From: Luxibacter massiliensis | GTDB lineage: Bacteria > Bacillota > Clostridia > Lachnospirales > Lachnospiraceae | Length of the DNA stretch: 64,000 bases | NCBI RefSeq assembly: GCF_900604355.1 | Contig: NZ_UWOE01000002.1 | Span: 1 to 64,000, forward strand | Direction of reading: 5' to 3' | In this document: piece after piece, positions 7,768 to 16,194 of the stretch | Layout of the letters: the number at the start of each line of letters is the position of its first letter | How positions within the stretch are numbered: the first letter of the stretch is position 1 | The notes under the pieces: model-generated | What the model saw: the letters and a program-made list of their open reading frames with translations, nothing else | Database searches by the model: none | Told to the model about the DNA's origin: nothing | Made by a program: the position numbers and the translations under genes

Positions 7768-9687
7768 ATGAAAATAATCAATATTGGAATTCTTGCCCAT
7801 GTAGACGCTGGAAAGACGACCTTGACGGAGAGCCTGCTATATGCCAGCGGAGCCATTTCAGAACCGGGGAGCGTCGAAAAAGGGACAACGAGGACGGACA
7901 CCATGTTTTTGGAGCGGCAGCGTGGGATTACCATTCAAGCGGCAGTCACTTCCTTCCAGTGGCACAGATGTAAAGTTAACATTGTGGATACGCCCGGCCA
8001 CATGGATTTTTTGGCGGAGGTGTACCGCTCTTTGGCTGTTTTAGATGGGGCCATCTTGGTGATCTCCGCTAAAGATGGCGTGCAGGCCCAGACCCGTATT
8101 CTGTTCCATGCCCTGCGGAAAATGAACATTCCCACCGTTATCTTTATCAACAAGATCGACCAGGCTGGCGTTGATTTGCAGAGCGTGGTTCAGTCTGTTC
8201 GGGATAAGCTCTCCGCCGATATTATCATCAAGCAGACGGTGTCGCTGTCCCCGGAAATAGTCCTGGAGGAAAATACCGACATAGAAGCATGGGATGCGGT
8301 CATCGAAAATAACGATGAATTATTGGAAAAGTATATCGCAGGAGAACCAATCAGCCGGGAAAAACTTGCGCGGGAGGAACAGCAGCGGGTTCAAGACGCC
8401 TCCCTGTTCCCAGTCTATCATGGCAGCGCCAAAAATGGCCTTGGCATTCAACCGTTGATGGATGCGGTGACAGGGCTGTTCCAACCGATTGGGGAACAGG
8501 GGGGCGCCGCCCTATGCGGCAGCGTTTTCAAGGTTGAGTACACCGATTGCGGCCAGCGGCGTGTCTATCTACGGTTATACAGCGGAACGCTGCGCCTGCG
8601 GGATACGGTGGCCCTGGCCGGGAGAGAAAAGCTGAAAATCACAGAGATGCGTATTCCATCCAAAGGGGAAATTGTTCGGACAGACACCGCTTATCAGGGT
8701 GAAATTGTTATCCTTCCCAGCGACAGCGTGAGGTTAAACGATGTATTAGGGGACCAAACCCGGCTCCCTCGTAAAAGGTGGCGCGAGGACCCCCTCCCCA
8801 TGCTGCGGACGACGATTGCGCCGAAAACGGCAGCGCAAAGAGAACGGCTGCTGGACGCTCTTACGCAACTTGCGGATACTGACCCGCTTTTGCGTTGCGA
8901 AGTGGATTCCATCACCCATGAGATCATTCTTTCTTTTTTGGGCCGGGTGCAGTTGGAGGTTGTTTCCGCTTTGCTGTCGGAAAAATACAAGCTTGAAACA
9001 GTGGTAAAGGAACCCTCCGTCATTTATATGGAGCGGCCGCTCAAAGCAGCCAGCCACACCATCCATATCGAGGTGCCGCCCAACCCGTTTTGGGCATCCA
9101 TAGGACTGTCTGTTACACCACTCTCGCTTGGCTCCGGTGTACAATACGAGAGCCGGGTTTCGCTGGGATACTTGAACCAGAGTTTTCAAAACGCTGTCAG
9201 GGATGGTATCCGTTACGGGCTGGAGCAGGGCTTGTTCGGCTGGAACGTAACGGACTGTAAGATTTGCTTTGAATACGGGCTTTATTACAGTCCGGTCAGC
9301 ACGCCGGCGGACTTCCGCTCATTGGCCCCGATTGTATTGGAACAGGCATTGAAGGAATCGGGGACGCAGCTGCTGGAACCTTATCTCTCCTTCATCCTCT
9401 ATGCGCCCCAGGAATACCTTTCCAGGGCTTATCATGATGCACCGAAATACTGTGCCACCATCGAAACGGCCCAGGTAAAAAAGGATGAAGTTGTCTTTAC
9501 TGGCGAGATTCCCGCCCGCTGTATACAGGCATACCGTACTGATCTGGCCTTTTACACCAACGGGCGGAGCGTATGCCTTACAGAGCTGAAAGGATATCAG
9601 GCCGCTGTCGGTCAGCCGGTCATCCAGCCCCGCCGTCCAAACAGCCGCCTGGACAAGGTGCGCCATATGTTTCAGAAGGTAATGTAA
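7768..9687 (+). CDS. tet(W): Tetracycline resistance ribosomal protection protein Tet(W)
   Basis: A 639-residue EF-G-like GTPase that binds the ribosome and releases tetracycline. GTPase motifs are intact: AHVDAGKTTL (residues 10-19), DTPGH (about 74) and NKID (about 128), followed by EF-G domains II-V. The sequence from the N-terminus (MKIINIGILAHVDAGK) matches my recollection of Tet(W) at nearly every position and clearly differs from Tet(O) and Tet(M). The start ATG follows AAAGGAGG. The coding sequence is complete. It sits in the island with tet(40). Confidence 0.95.
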   Translation: MKIINIGILAHVDAGKTTLTESLLYASGAISEPGSVEKGTTRTDTMFLERQRGITIQAAVTSFQWHRCKVNIVDTPGHMDFLAEVYRSLAVLDGAILVISAKDGVQAQTRILFHALRKMNIPTVIFINKIDQAGVDLQSVVQSVRDKLSADIIIKQTVSLSPEIVLEENTDIEAWDAVIENNDELLEKYIAGEPISREKLAREEQQRVQDASLFPVYHGSAKNGLGIQPLMDAVTGLFQPIGEQGGAALCGSVFKVEYTDCGQRRVYLRLYSGTLRLRDTVALAGREKLKITEMRIPSKGEIVRTDTAYQGEIVILPSDSVRLNDVLGDQTRLPRKRWREDPLPMLRTTIAPKTAAQRERLLDALTQLADTDPLLRCEVDSITHEIILSFLGRVQLEVVSALLSEKYKLETVVKEPSVIYMERPLKAASHTIHIEVPPNPFWASIGLSVTPLSLGSGVQYESRVSLGYLNQSFQNAVRDGIRYGLEQGLFGWNVTDCKICFEYGLYYSPVSTPADFRSLAPIVLEQALKESGTQLLEPYLSFILYAPQEYLSRAYHDAPKYCATIETAQVKKDEVVFTGEIPARCIQAYRTDLAFYTNGRSVCLTELKGYQAAVGQPVIQPRRPNSRLDKVRHMFQKVM

Positions 9688-9737
9688 AGATACATAATCG
9701 TCAAGACGGCAACAATCAGAAGTTATGGAGGGTAACA

Positions 9738-10505
9738 ATGGAATATAGTAAGGAAGATTTAATGGAAGCAAAAAAGCAAATTTGGGGAGTGGGAGAGAAC
9801 ATGGGAACAGAGGAAAGTAAAAAAATCTGGGAGGAGAACGCACAATTTTGGGATAATGCAATGGGTGACGAATCTAATGAATTTCACAGAGAGGTAGTGC
9901 GTCCCAAAGTAACGGAACTTCTATCTCCTAATCCTGCGGATTACATTTTGGATATTGCGTGTGGCAATGGAAATTATTCTTCGTATCTTGCACAAAGAGG
10001 CGCTTCGGTTGTCGCTTTTGATTACAGCAAAAAAATGATAGAATTGGCTAAAAGACGGCAATCACAATATGCAAAACAAATTGAATTTTGTGTGGCGGAT
10101 GCGACCGATAGAAAAAGTATATTAGAATTAAAAAGAAATCGAGCCTTTACGAAAGCAGTTTCTAATATGGCAATTATGGATATTACGGATATTGAACCAC
10201 TTCTTATGGCTGTTTATGAACTGTTGCAGGAAAGCGGAATTTTTGTCTTTGCAACGCAACACCCTTGTTTTGTCACGTTGACTGAAAAATATATGACACC
10301 GCACAGTTACTATGATATAGCGATTGAAGGGCAACCGAAAGAGCAGATTTATTATCATCGTTCCATACAAGATATTTTTAACCTTTGTTTTAGAGCTGGA
10401 TTTGTCATTGATGGATTTTATGAAGAATGTTTTAAAACCAACAAAGAAATTCCTATGGTAATGATAGTAAGGCTTAAGAAGGTAAAACGTGATAGCTTAA
10501 AATAA
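9738..10505 (+). CDS. Class I SAM-dependent methyltransferase
   Basis: A 255-residue protein read from the ATG after ATGGAGGGTAAC; the open frame extends upstream into tet(W) without support. Motif I is ILDIACGNGNYSSYLA with the acidic end of strand 2 (VVAFDYSKKMIELAK), typical of small-molecule or class I methyltransferases. Codon use is more AT-rich than tet(W), so it probably has a separate origin. The substrate cannot be told. Its stop lies at the junction with an IS110 remnant on the other strand. Confidence 0.75.
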   Translation: MEYSKEDLMEAKKQIWGVGENMGTEESKKIWEENAQFWDNAMGDESNEFHREVVRPKVTELLSPNPADYILDIACGNGNYSSYLAQRGASVVAFDYSKKMIELAKRRQSQYAKQIEFCVADATDRKSILELKRNRAFTKAVSNMAIMDITDIEPLLMAVYELLQESGIFVFATQHPCFVTLTEKYMTPHSYYDIAIEGQPKEQIYYHRSIQDIFNLCFRAGFVIDGFYEECFKTNKEIPMVMIVRLKKVKRDSLK

Positions 10506-11030
10506 ATTCAAGTTGAGTTCCGCATGAAGCTTCAATACGATGGCGGATTGCAGGTCCTTGAAATAATAGTAGTCACGCACGAGATTGCGCAGGTCAATGA
10601 TTGCGTCATCCGGGACAATGGAAGCCTTAAGGGAGGCATCCAGGCCGACTTTAGCAGCTTTTTTTGAATCAAATTTATCATTATGCAGTTTCCTGACGTT
10701 CATATTTGTGCTATTCTTAGTAATGATAGGATTAATGACGGCGCAGTCAAAACCCTTATCACGAAGGAAGCACAGGAGTGGGATGTGGTAGATCCCGGTG
10801 GATTCAAGGAAGCAGCGGCTTTCAAGAGAATACATCTCCTGGGCTTCCTTTATTTTTGAGATGGCAAGCTCACGGGACTGCGGATCAGAATGAATGATCT
10901 TAAAAGGCTTACCGATGAGGATGCCATTGGGGAGCATGATAGACATCCAGGTGAAGTCTGCGCCGACATCAAACCCGACAGAGAGATAGGGGATGCTTTC
11001 AGGCATCTTGAGTACTTTTTGATAGTGCAT
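10497..11030 (-). pseudogene. IS110-family transposase, 3'-truncated
   Basis: About 175 codons from MHYQKVLKMPESIPYLSVGFDVGADFTWMSIMLPNG (start supported by AAAGGA) encode the DEDD catalytic N-terminal domain of an IS110-type transposase, including GFDVG and FLESTGIYHIPLL. The C-terminal transposase_20 domain with its catalytic Ser is missing; the frame ends at the junction with the methyltransferase gene. This is a dead insertion-sequence remnant inside the resistance island. The 390 bp on its 5' side (11031-11417) hold no gene; a GGAGG-GGGAA-CTCCTCC hairpin lies near 11305. Confidence 0.8.
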
Positions 11031-11417
11031 AGTAATATCCTTTCCGGCAGGCATCCAATTCCAAAGGGTGGATACACAACCTAGCGGCTTATACAGGTAT
11101 AGCCTGAGGCTTCCCAACCAGCCAAAACATAAATCACCACCGAAAGGATTGACAGACTTTCTAAGAGGTATCGCCAGCCAGAAGGCCGGCTCCCAAGGAG
11201 GAAACGTCAATGATCCTGCCTTCAGTGATTATACCTCTATATTTTGTCTGGTGCATTAAGGAAACCTCAGACACGGTAAATATGTCCTATAACTTCTGAT
11301 GGAGGGGGAACTCCTCCTTCCGTTATATCTATATAGATTTATTAGATTGGACTTTGTAACTATTAACCAGTAGTCGTTCTTGACTACACCATTATTATAC
11401 TAGGAGGATGTAACTTC

Positions 11418-12638
11418 ATGTTTGCTAAAAATTCAAAGGCATATTCTGTCTACCTGCTGTTCCGATTTGTCTGTTCCCTGGCGGTTTCTATGTCCACAGT
11501 GCTTTCCATCGTGTACCACCTGGAGGTGGTGCAGCTGGATGCTTTCCAGCTTGTCCTGGTAGGGACGGTTCTGGAGACCTCCTGCTTTCTGTTCGAGATA
11601 CCCACCGGTGTGGTGGCGGATTTGTATAGCCGTCGGCGCTCGGTGCTGATTGGAATGTTCCTCTACGGCCTGGGCTTTCTGATGGAGGGTGCGCTACCGT
11701 GGTTCGCGCCGGTTCTGCTGGCCCAGGTTGTCTGGGGTTGCGGTGATACCTTCATCACCGGCGCTCTGGAGGCGTGGATTGCCTCGGAGGAAGAGGACAA
11801 ACCCATAGACAAGGTGTTCCTGCGGGGCAGTCAAATGGGGCAAATCGGCGGCGTTCTGGGCGTGGTGCTGGGCACACTGCTGGGAAACATAAACCTGCAA
11901 ATGCCTGTCATCTTGGGGGGCAGTTTGTGCTTGTTGTTGGGGCTGGTGATGGTTCGCATCATGCCAGAAACCAACTTCTCCCCTGCTATTGAGGAACGGC
12001 AGGGCTTGCTTAAAGACTTTGTCTGCCTGTTCAAGCTCAACCTGGGCTTTGTGAAAGGCGCACCTGTGTTGCTGGCGCTCTTAGCAATCACACTATGCGG
12101 GGGACTTGCCAGTGAAGGCTTTGACCGGCTCTCCACCGCTCATTTTCTGGATGACACGGTAATACCCGTTATCGGGCCGCTGAACAGCGTCACTTGGTTC
12201 GGTGTTATCAGTCTTATCGGCAACGGCTTAGGTATTCTGGCTTCTCAGTTGCTCATCGCCCGCATGGAGAAAAAAGGGACTGTCAGCCGAACCAGTGTGG
12301 TCATGTCCACCAGCGCCGGGTATATCCTGTGCCTGGTTCTCTTCGCGGTGGGGCGGAGCTTTTGGTTCATGTTGTTGGTGTTCCTGCTGGCGGGGCTTAT
12401 GCGCACCATCAAGGAGCCTGTGCTGGCCGCCTGGATGAACGACCATGTGGATGAGAAAATGCGCGCCACAGTCTTTTCCACCAGCGGACAGCTGGACTCT
12501 TTCGGGCAGATCATCGGCGGGCCTATTGTGGGGCTGGTAGCCCAGCAGGTGTCCATACCCTGGGGGCTGGTCTGTACCGCTTTCCTGCTGTTGCCCGCGC
12601 TGTTCTTAGTGCCGGTGGCGGGAAAGAAGCGGGATTGA
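11418..12638 (+). CDS. tet(40): Tetracycline efflux MFS transporter Tet(40)
   Basis: A 406-residue major facilitator with about 12 membrane segments and the MFS loop motif GVVADLYSRRRS between TM2 and TM3. Sequence and length match my memory of Tet(40), a gut-Clostridia tetracycline exporter often found beside a ribosomal-protection tet gene. The start ATG is preceded by AGGAGG. Intact. It is followed by a strong terminator. Confidence 0.88.
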   Translation: MFAKNSKAYSVYLLFRFVCSLAVSMSTVLSIVYHLEVVQLDAFQLVLVGTVLETSCFLFEIPTGVVADLYSRRRSVLIGMFLYGLGFLMEGALPWFAPVLLAQVVWGCGDTFITGALEAWIASEEEDKPIDKVFLRGSQMGQIGGVLGVVLGTLLGNINLQMPVILGGSLCLLLGLVMVRIMPETNFSPAIEERQGLLKDFVCLFKLNLGFVKGAPVLLALLAITLCGGLASEGFDRLSTAHFLDDTVIPVIGPLNSVTWFGVISLIGNGLGILASQLLIARMEKKGTVSRTSVVMSTSAGYILCLVLFAVGRSFWFMLLVFLLAGLMRTIKEPVLAAWMNDHVDEKMRATVFSTSGQLDSFGQIIGGPIVGLVAQQVSIPWGLVCTAFLLLPALFLVPVAGKKRD

Positions 12639-12659
12639 TATGGCATAGTTAAGTTTACT

Positions 12660-12692
12660 GACGAGCGGGAGATTACTTCCGCTCGTCTTCAT
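12660..12692 (+). terminator. tet(40) terminator
   Basis: Perfect 9-bp stem GACGAGCGG / CCGCTCGTC with a 10-nt loop, followed by TTCATTT, 22 bp after the tet(40) stop. Confidence 0.75.
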
Positions 12693-12780
12693 TTAGTAGC
12701 GCAAAATTTGAGGACTCTTTATTTCCTTATTCGGTATAGCGGAGGCGGCTGTCAATTCGACATAATTTTCTTGTGATACT

Positions 12781-12799
12781 TTACCGTACATGAGCATTC
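12781..12799 (-). repeat. 19-bp inverted repeat, right copy; right end of IME1
   Basis: Exact inverted copy of 7086-7104. It overlaps the IME1/maff2 junction at 12796-12798. Confidence 0.8.
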
Positions 12800-12921
12800 G
12801 CGCCGGGGTTATCGTTGCCGTACCCCTCCATGAGGTTAATGCCGCCCCAAATGCCAAGTCCTGCGCCAAGCGCGATTACCAAAGTCTGCAATACGTCAAC
12901 TGCGCTGTTGAAAAAATCCAT
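12781..12921 (-). pseudogene. Maff2 N-terminal fragment (chimeric tail)
   Basis: Codons from MDFFNSAVDVLQTLVIALGAGLG to GYGNDNPGA (12797-12921) are the N-terminal half of a Maff2-family ICE membrane protein, which lies just after virD4 in Tn1549-like transfer operons. At NPGA the frame runs into IME1 and adds five foreign residues (NAHVR) before a stop, giving a 46-residue product. The next part of the gene (KSQGMKQLMA) is at 113-142. Confidence 0.8.
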
Positions 12922-12988
12922 ATAAACCTCGCTTTCTGCCGCTAAAACGGCTCAAAAAATGTTGTTGGAAATAAAAATGCCGCCGTTT

Positions 12989-13246
12989 TTATTCGGCGGC
13001 TGCGTCCTCGTCGGACAAATCTATTTCGTATATGTCAAAGGGTTCGTCGGGCTTTACGATTGCCGGACGGGTGGACATATACCGTTCAACGTCAAAAGCG
13101 TTTTTCTTGTCGAAGTCGGAAAGGTATTTGTAGTTCGGGTGCTGCGTTATATCGTACTTATCGCTGAAAAAGGGGCGCACGCCGCGCAACTGCAAAATAC
13201 ATTTTCCTCCGTCCATAACTGCGATTTCGTCCTGTGTCATCAACTC
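12989..13246 (-). pseudogene. virD4: VirD4/TraG coupling protein, C-terminal fragment
   Basis: Encodes ELMTQDEIAVMDGGKCILQLRGVRPFFSDKYDIT... and the acidic end, i.e. the last ~85 residues of a VirD4-type coupling protein. The preceding part of the same gene ends at LGK at 27049-27060. Between them lies IME3. Joined with the GA core dinucleotide, the codons read TTG GGA AAG GAG TTG ATG (LGKELM), restoring the frame. Confidence 0.88.
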
Positions 13247-13278
13247 TTTGCCACAATGTCAAGTGACGAATTAAAAAA

Positions 13279-13315
13279 GGTAGCCACTATCAAAGAATTT
13301 CTCTTTGTGGCTACC
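13279..13315. terminator. Hairpin at the left end of IME3
   Basis: Perfect 9-bp stem GGTAGCCAC / GTGGCTACC enclosing a further CAAAGA/TCTTTG pairing. It lies 33 bp inside the element end and may insulate the cargo operon or form part of the recombination site. Confidence 0.4.
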
Positions 13316-13339
13316 ATTCTGATAACTTTTCAGCCTGTC

Positions 13340-13374
13340 TCGTACTGCTTAACTTGTATTATTCGAGAGTACGA
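13340..13374 (+). promoter_or_regulatory. Inverted repeat upstream of the HTH-TCS-ABC operon
   Basis: TCGTACT (13340-13346) and AGTACGA (13368-13374) form a 7-bp dyad with centres about 28 bp apart, 30 bp before the start of the HTH gene. Suitable position for an operator bound by the HTH protein or the response regulator; inference only. Confidence 0.35.
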
Positions 13375-13403
13375 ATTATAATATGGCAGTACGGAGGTGC
13401 AGT

Positions 13404-13601
13404 ATGGATTACATGACTTTGAAAGAAGCAAGCAAAATTTGGGGAGTAACACCTCGTTGGATAAATTACTACTGTTCCGCAGGGCGCATTCCAGGTGCAG
13501 AAAAAATGGGGACGATCTGGCTTATCCCTAAGAATGCAACAAAACCATTAGACGGACGGAGAAAATCTGCCAGGCAATCAGGAGGAGAACATCATGATTG
13601 A
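13404..13601 (+). CDS. Small helix-turn-helix DNA-binding protein
   Basis: A 65-residue protein with a MerR/excisionase-like winged helix (MTLKEASKIWGVTPRWINYYCSAGRIPGAEKMGTIWLIP). Start chosen at the ATG after CGGAGGTGCAG, 21 bp inside the longest frame. It overlaps the response regulator gene by 8 bp, so it is the first gene of the cargo operon and probably its local regulator. Confidence 0.7.
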   Translation: MDYMTLKEASKIWGVTPRWINYYCSAGRIPGAEKMGTIWLIPKNATKPLDGRRKSARQSGGEHHD

Positions 13602-14265
13602 AGTTTATTATGCAGAAGATGATGAAATGATTGGCAAATCTGTAAAAGAATATTTGGAACAGCAGAATTGCAAAGTGAGTGTTTTTGATAGGATTGCCGA
13701 TGCCAAGAAAGCGTTGATCGGTCATTTGCCTACAATCGTCTTGCTGGACTGGAATATGCCGGACGGACAAGGCAATGAATTGTGCCTTTGGATTCGGGAA
13801 AGATGGAAAACCCTGCCTATTATCTATTTGACAGTTCGCGGTGATTCCCATGACATTGTTACTGGCTTCCAAAATGGGGCGGATGATTATGTGGTAAAAC
13901 CCTTTGACCTTGTTGTTCTGTATTCTCGTATTCTGGCGCTGTTACGGAGAACCGAGGGCGTAACCCACACAAAACTATTCTGCGATGACTTGATTTTGGA
14001 TAAGGAGAAAACGGCTGTCTATAATGGGCAGAAAGAAATCGTTGTAAGCCAGCCGGAGTACCGAATTCTCCTGATTCTGATGGAAAACAAGGGAAAAACG
14101 ATCACCAGAAACCAGTTATTAGAGCAAGTTTGGGATCGCAGCGGGAACTATGTAAATGATAATACGCTGACGGTCACAATGAAAAGGCTACGGGAAAAGC
14201 TGAATCATCCAGCCTGCTTAAAAACGATCCGAAGTTTTGGCTACCGTATGGAGGACACACAATGA
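13594..14265 (+). CDS. OmpR-family response regulator
   Basis: A 223-residue two-component regulator. Receiver domain has the acidic pair EDD (about residues 7-9), phospho-acceptor Asp in VLLDWNMPDGQG (about 52) and the KPFD switch Lys (about 102). A winged-helix DNA-binding domain (about 130-220) ends in LREKLNHPACLKTIRSFGYRM. It overlaps the kinase gene by 4 bp. With the kinase and ABC genes it forms a Bce-like peptide-sensing and export cluster. Confidence 0.9.
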   Translation: MIEVYYAEDDEMIGKSVKEYLEQQNCKVSVFDRIADAKKALIGHLPTIVLLDWNMPDGQGNELCLWIRERWKTLPIIYLTVRGDSHDIVTGFQNGADDYVVKPFDLVVLYSRILALLRRTEGVTHTKLFCDDLILDKEKTAVYNGQKEIVVSQPEYRILLILMENKGKTITRNQLLEQVWDRSGNYVNDNTLTVTMKRLREKLNHPACLKTIRSFGYRMEDTQ

Positions 14266-15449
14266 GCGAAAAATGGAAACAAAAAACACTTCTGATTTTT
14301 CCGTTTGCTGTTCTTGCGGCAGGCATGATACTTACCGCCGCTTTCTTCCTGCACACGTACCGGCAGATTGCATTTGAACACACTTCGGCATTATGCGAAA
14401 CCATATTGGAAAATTCTCCTGAAGCCGAGCCGCAGCTATTAGCGGCTCTGAAAGACTATTATTCATTGACCGAACAAGAACTCAGAGACAACGATTATCT
14501 GGAGAAATACGGATACCGGGCCGATGATTTTTGCTATGATTTCCCGCTGGATACAGTGCTTTTTTCGATTATATTTTTCCTTGTGACCGCTTGTGCTTTT
14601 GGGGCCGGAATCTTTCTGTCCCGCAGAAAAAATCGAAAGAGGATTGATGATTTGACCGAGTATTTGGAGCAGATCAATATCGGTGCTGGCGGGACATTGA
14701 TACAAACGAAGGAAGATGAATATTCCCATTTGCAGGACGAGATATACAAAACTGTCACGATGCTTTATCAAACAAGAGAAACGGCAGTTGCCGCAAAGAA
14801 AAATTTTGCAGAGAACCTGGCTAATATCGCACACCAACTGAAAACGCCGATCACAGCGGCCTTTTTGTCGTTGCAGCTTATGGAAAAAGAGATTCCGGGG
14901 GCTCACACAGAACAGGTCAAACAGCAGTTGAAGCGATTAAATCGTCTGGAAGAATCCTTGCTTATGCTTTCCAAAATTGATGCTGGAACGCTGCCGCTAA
15001 AGCGGGAAAAGGTCGATCTTTATACGGTATTAAATCTGGCAGCAGATAATCTGAACGATCTATTGCGGAAAAATTGTATTACTGTTGACATTCCAGAAAA
15101 TGGCTGTATTGAATTTTGGGGAGATTTAGAGTGGACAATGGAAGCACTCATCAATCTCATAAAGAATTGTATGGAACATTCCAAACCGGACGGCGTAGTC
15201 CATTGTGACTACTCAGGCAATCCTCTCTATGTAGAAATTCGGGTATGGGATGACGGGGCGGGCTTTGACACAGAGGACTTACCGTATCTTTTTGATCGTT
15301 TTTACCGGGGCCGGTGTGCGGTTGGAGATGGAATTGGAATTGGCCTGGCTCTTACCCGTTCCATTTTTGAATTGCAGAACGGAACCATAACCGCCTGTAA
15401 TTTGCAAAATGGCGGTGCTTGTTTTGAAATAAGGATATACAGTCACTGA
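14262..15449 (+). CDS. Sensor histidine kinase
   Basis: A 395-residue membrane kinase with two transmembrane segments (about residues 10-33 and 95-120) around a ~60-residue extracellular loop, then a HAMP-like linker, HisKA domain with the phospho-acceptor His in NIAHQLKTPITAA (about 188), and an HATPase domain (N box NLIKNCMEH, G box DDGAGF, F box LFDRFYRG). Partner of the preceding regulator. The short loop suggests that sensing depends on the neighbouring transporter, as known for BceS-like kinases; this is inference. Confidence 0.88.
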   Translation: MSEKWKQKTLLIFPFAVLAAGMILTAAFFLHTYRQIAFEHTSALCETILENSPEAEPQLLAALKDYYSLTEQELRDNDYLEKYGYRADDFCYDFPLDTVLFSIIFFLVTACAFGAGIFLSRRKNRKRIDDLTEYLEQINIGAGGTLIQTKEDEYSHLQDEIYKTVTMLYQTRETAVAAKKNFAENLANIAHQLKTPITAAFLSLQLMEKEIPGAHTEQVKQQLKRLNRLEESLLMLSKIDAGTLPLKREKVDLYTVLNLAADNLNDLLRKNCITVDIPENGCIEFWGDLEWTMEALINLIKNCMEHSKPDGVVHCDYSGNPLYVEIRVWDDGAGFDTEDLPYLFDRFYRGRCAVGDGIGIGLALTRSIFELQNGTITACNLQNGGACFEIRIYSH

Positions 15450-15509
15450 GATGTCACTTTACTTTGTTATACTGTACGTAAAACCATTCAGTAGAGAGGA
15501 GAAAGTGAC

Positions 15510-16190
15510 ATGGAAATACTAAAATGTGAAAATGTCCGAAAGGTATATGGCTCTGGAAACAATCAAGTTGTGGCATTGGATCACATTGACCTGTCCGTAC
15601 AAAAAGGGGAATTTGTAGCAATCGTAGGGGCATCCGGTTCAGGAAAATCCACCTTGTTGCACATTTTGGGAAGTGTGGATAAGCCAACAGAAGGGAAAGT
15701 CCTTATCGAGGGAACAGAATTATCTGCCATGAACCGAACACAGGCAGCCATTTTCCGGCGTAGAAAGGTCGGGCTGGTTTATCAGTTTTATAATCTTATC
15801 CCCACCCTTACCGTCCGAAAAAATATTCTCATGCCGCTCCTGTTAGACAAGCGCAAACCCAATAAAGAATACTTTGAGCAGATTGTACATTCGCTGGGAA
15901 TCGAAGATAAACTGGAAGCACTGCCCAGCCAACTATCCGGCGGGCAGCAGCAGCGTGTTGCCATCGCTCGTTCTTTGATTTATCGTCCGGCGCTCTTGCT
16001 TGCTGATGAACCGACCGGCAACCTGGATCGGAAAAACGGAGATGAAATCATTGACTTGCTGAAATTATCTAACCGTAACCTAGAACAGACGATTCTTTTG
16101 ATTACCCATGATGAAAAGATTGCACTGGAGGCGGATCGTATTATCACCATAGAGGATGGGAAGATCATCAGCGATCAGAAACGGAGGTAA
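15510..16190 (+). CDS. ABC transporter ATP-binding protein (MacB/LolD-like)
   Basis: A 226-residue ATPase of the FtsX-permease type. Walker A GASGSGKST (about 38-46), Q loop LVYQFYNLIP, signature LSGGQQQRVAIA (about 141) and Walker B LLLADEPTGNLD are all intact. Start ATG follows GAGAGGAG. The permease starts 4 bp after its stop codon. Confidence 0.9.
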   Translation: MEILKCENVRKVYGSGNNQVVALDHIDLSVQKGEFVAIVGASGSGKSTLLHILGSVDKPTEGKVLIEGTELSAMNRTQAAIFRRRKVGLVYQFYNLIPTLTVRKNILMPLLLDKRKPNKEYFEQIVHSLGIEDKLEALPSQLSGGQQQRVAIARSLIYRPALLLADEPTGNLDRKNGDEIIDLLKLSNRNLEQTILLITHDEKIALEADRIITIEDGKIISDQKRR

Positions 16191-16194
16191 GGAT

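Larger units (their letters stand above)
143..12796. mobile_element. IME1: mobilizable element in maff2, carrying tet(W) and tet(40)
   Basis: Left and right flanks (113-142 and 12797-12921) are adjoining parts of one maff2 gene. With a shared AA core (plus-strand TT at 141-142 and 12797-12798) they rejoin as codons GCG AAG TCG, giving NPGA-KSQG in frame. The two ends read inward as imperfect inverted repeats (TATTGATGTGCGATAAAG and TGCTCATGTACGGTAAAG, 13 of 18 identical), as expected for recombinase binding sites. The contents are a large serine recombinase, TnpW, DnaC-like protein, replication protein, relaxase, MobC, an oriT-like region, a truncated sigma factor and a tetracycline-resistance island. 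Confidence 0.75.
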
